64,000 nucleotides of DNA from Nemertoderma westbladi (lineage: Eukaryota > Xenacoelomorpha > Nemertodermatida > Nemertodermatidae), in the NCBI GenBank assembly GCA_032718475.1, contig JAUCBJ010006959.1, positions 1 to 64,000 on the forward strand, in the 5' to 3' direction. Of this stretch, positions 63,966-64,000 are shown piece by piece (position 1 is the first letter of the stretch; each line of letters begins with the position of its first letter). The translations under genes and the position numbers were made by a program. A model generated the notes under the pieces. The model did not search any database. It was not told the origin of the DNA and was given only the letters and a program-made list of their open reading frames with translations.

Positions 63966-64000
63966 TATTTAATTTATTTTATTGTAAATCAAACAAACAA

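Larger units (their letters stand above)
48085..64000. mobile_element. Polinton/Maverick element (adintovirus-like), right end outside window
   Basis: The region carries the diagnostic Polinton set: protein-primed DNA polymerase B, retroviral-type integrase, adenain-like cysteine protease, FtsK/HerA-type ATPase and a double-jelly-roll-type major capsid protein. Gene order is two convergent blocks meeting at about 54.2-55.7 kb. Terminal inverted repeats and 6-base target duplications, expected for this class, are not seen: the left end lies somewhere in 47.6-48.1 kb and the right end beyond 64000. Two core genes are broken (polB frameshift, capsid frame loss), so this copy is probably not autonomous. 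A + T content is high and differs from the flanks. Confidence 0.92.

Overview
The window looks like eukaryotic (metazoan) nuclear DNA, probably from a marine invertebrate. The reasons are a split ankyrin-repeat gene with recognisable splice sites, LINE and BEL/Pao retroelement remains, huge tandem repeats, and a Polinton/Maverick element. The frequent aggcctac-type and ccggtacc-type words and the retroelement mix would fit an echinoderm-like animal, but that placement is only an inference.

Layout. (1) 1-1969: 3' end of a BEL/Pao LTR retrotransposon (integrase plus a probable 3' LTR). (2) 2450-14017, minus strand: one gene for a PP6 regulatory ankyrin-repeat subunit (ANKRD28/44/52 type). It is cut into at least three exons (14017-13009, 10651-9848, 6591-5318). 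Tandem repeats sit just downstream of it and inside its introns: a 30-bp array, a 25-bp array, a 44-48-bp array that copies the exon end and its splice donor, and a 15-bp array. The three exons join in phase to about 1028 codons. (3) 14018-20490: gene-poor AT-rich DNA with a LINE tail and several inverted or dispersed repeats. (4) 20495-39255: an 18.8-kb satellite of about 69-bp units with three levels of higher-order duplication and an embedded, later duplicated, poly(A)-tailed insert. (5) 39256-48084: more short arrays, a LINE fragment, an 84-copy 34-bp satellite (43348-46201) and a tRNA-like SINE fragment. (6) 48085-64000: a Polinton/Maverick element whose right end lies outside the window.

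The Polinton is the main biological interest. Left-hand genes run rightward: a nuclear-targeted unknown protein with PC4/Whirly-like segments, protein-primed DNA polymerase B (broken by a frameshift), and a protein that I read as a divergent TATA-binding protein. Right-hand genes run leftward in a compact, partly overlapping set: an unknown Cys/His protein, adenain-like protease, major capsid protein (broken and internally shortened), a basic core-like protein, two tandem paralogues of the LPSNS minor-capsid-like family, retroviral-type integrase with a chromodomain-like tail, two small basic or hydrophobic virion-type proteins, FtsK/HerA-type packaging ATPase, a RING-finger protein and an unknown acidic protein. 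The two gene blocks converge on a 1.4-kb spacer of host-like repeats. The element thus carries replication, integration, packaging, maturation and capsid genes, plus a possible private transcription-initiation set. The frameshift in polB, the missing middle of the capsid gene and a changed exonuclease residue suggest a decaying copy.

Most long open frames outside these genes are artefacts: the 15-, 30- and 69-bp repeat periods are multiples of three, so frames stay open through the arrays. All family assignments come from reading motifs by eye; no database search was run.
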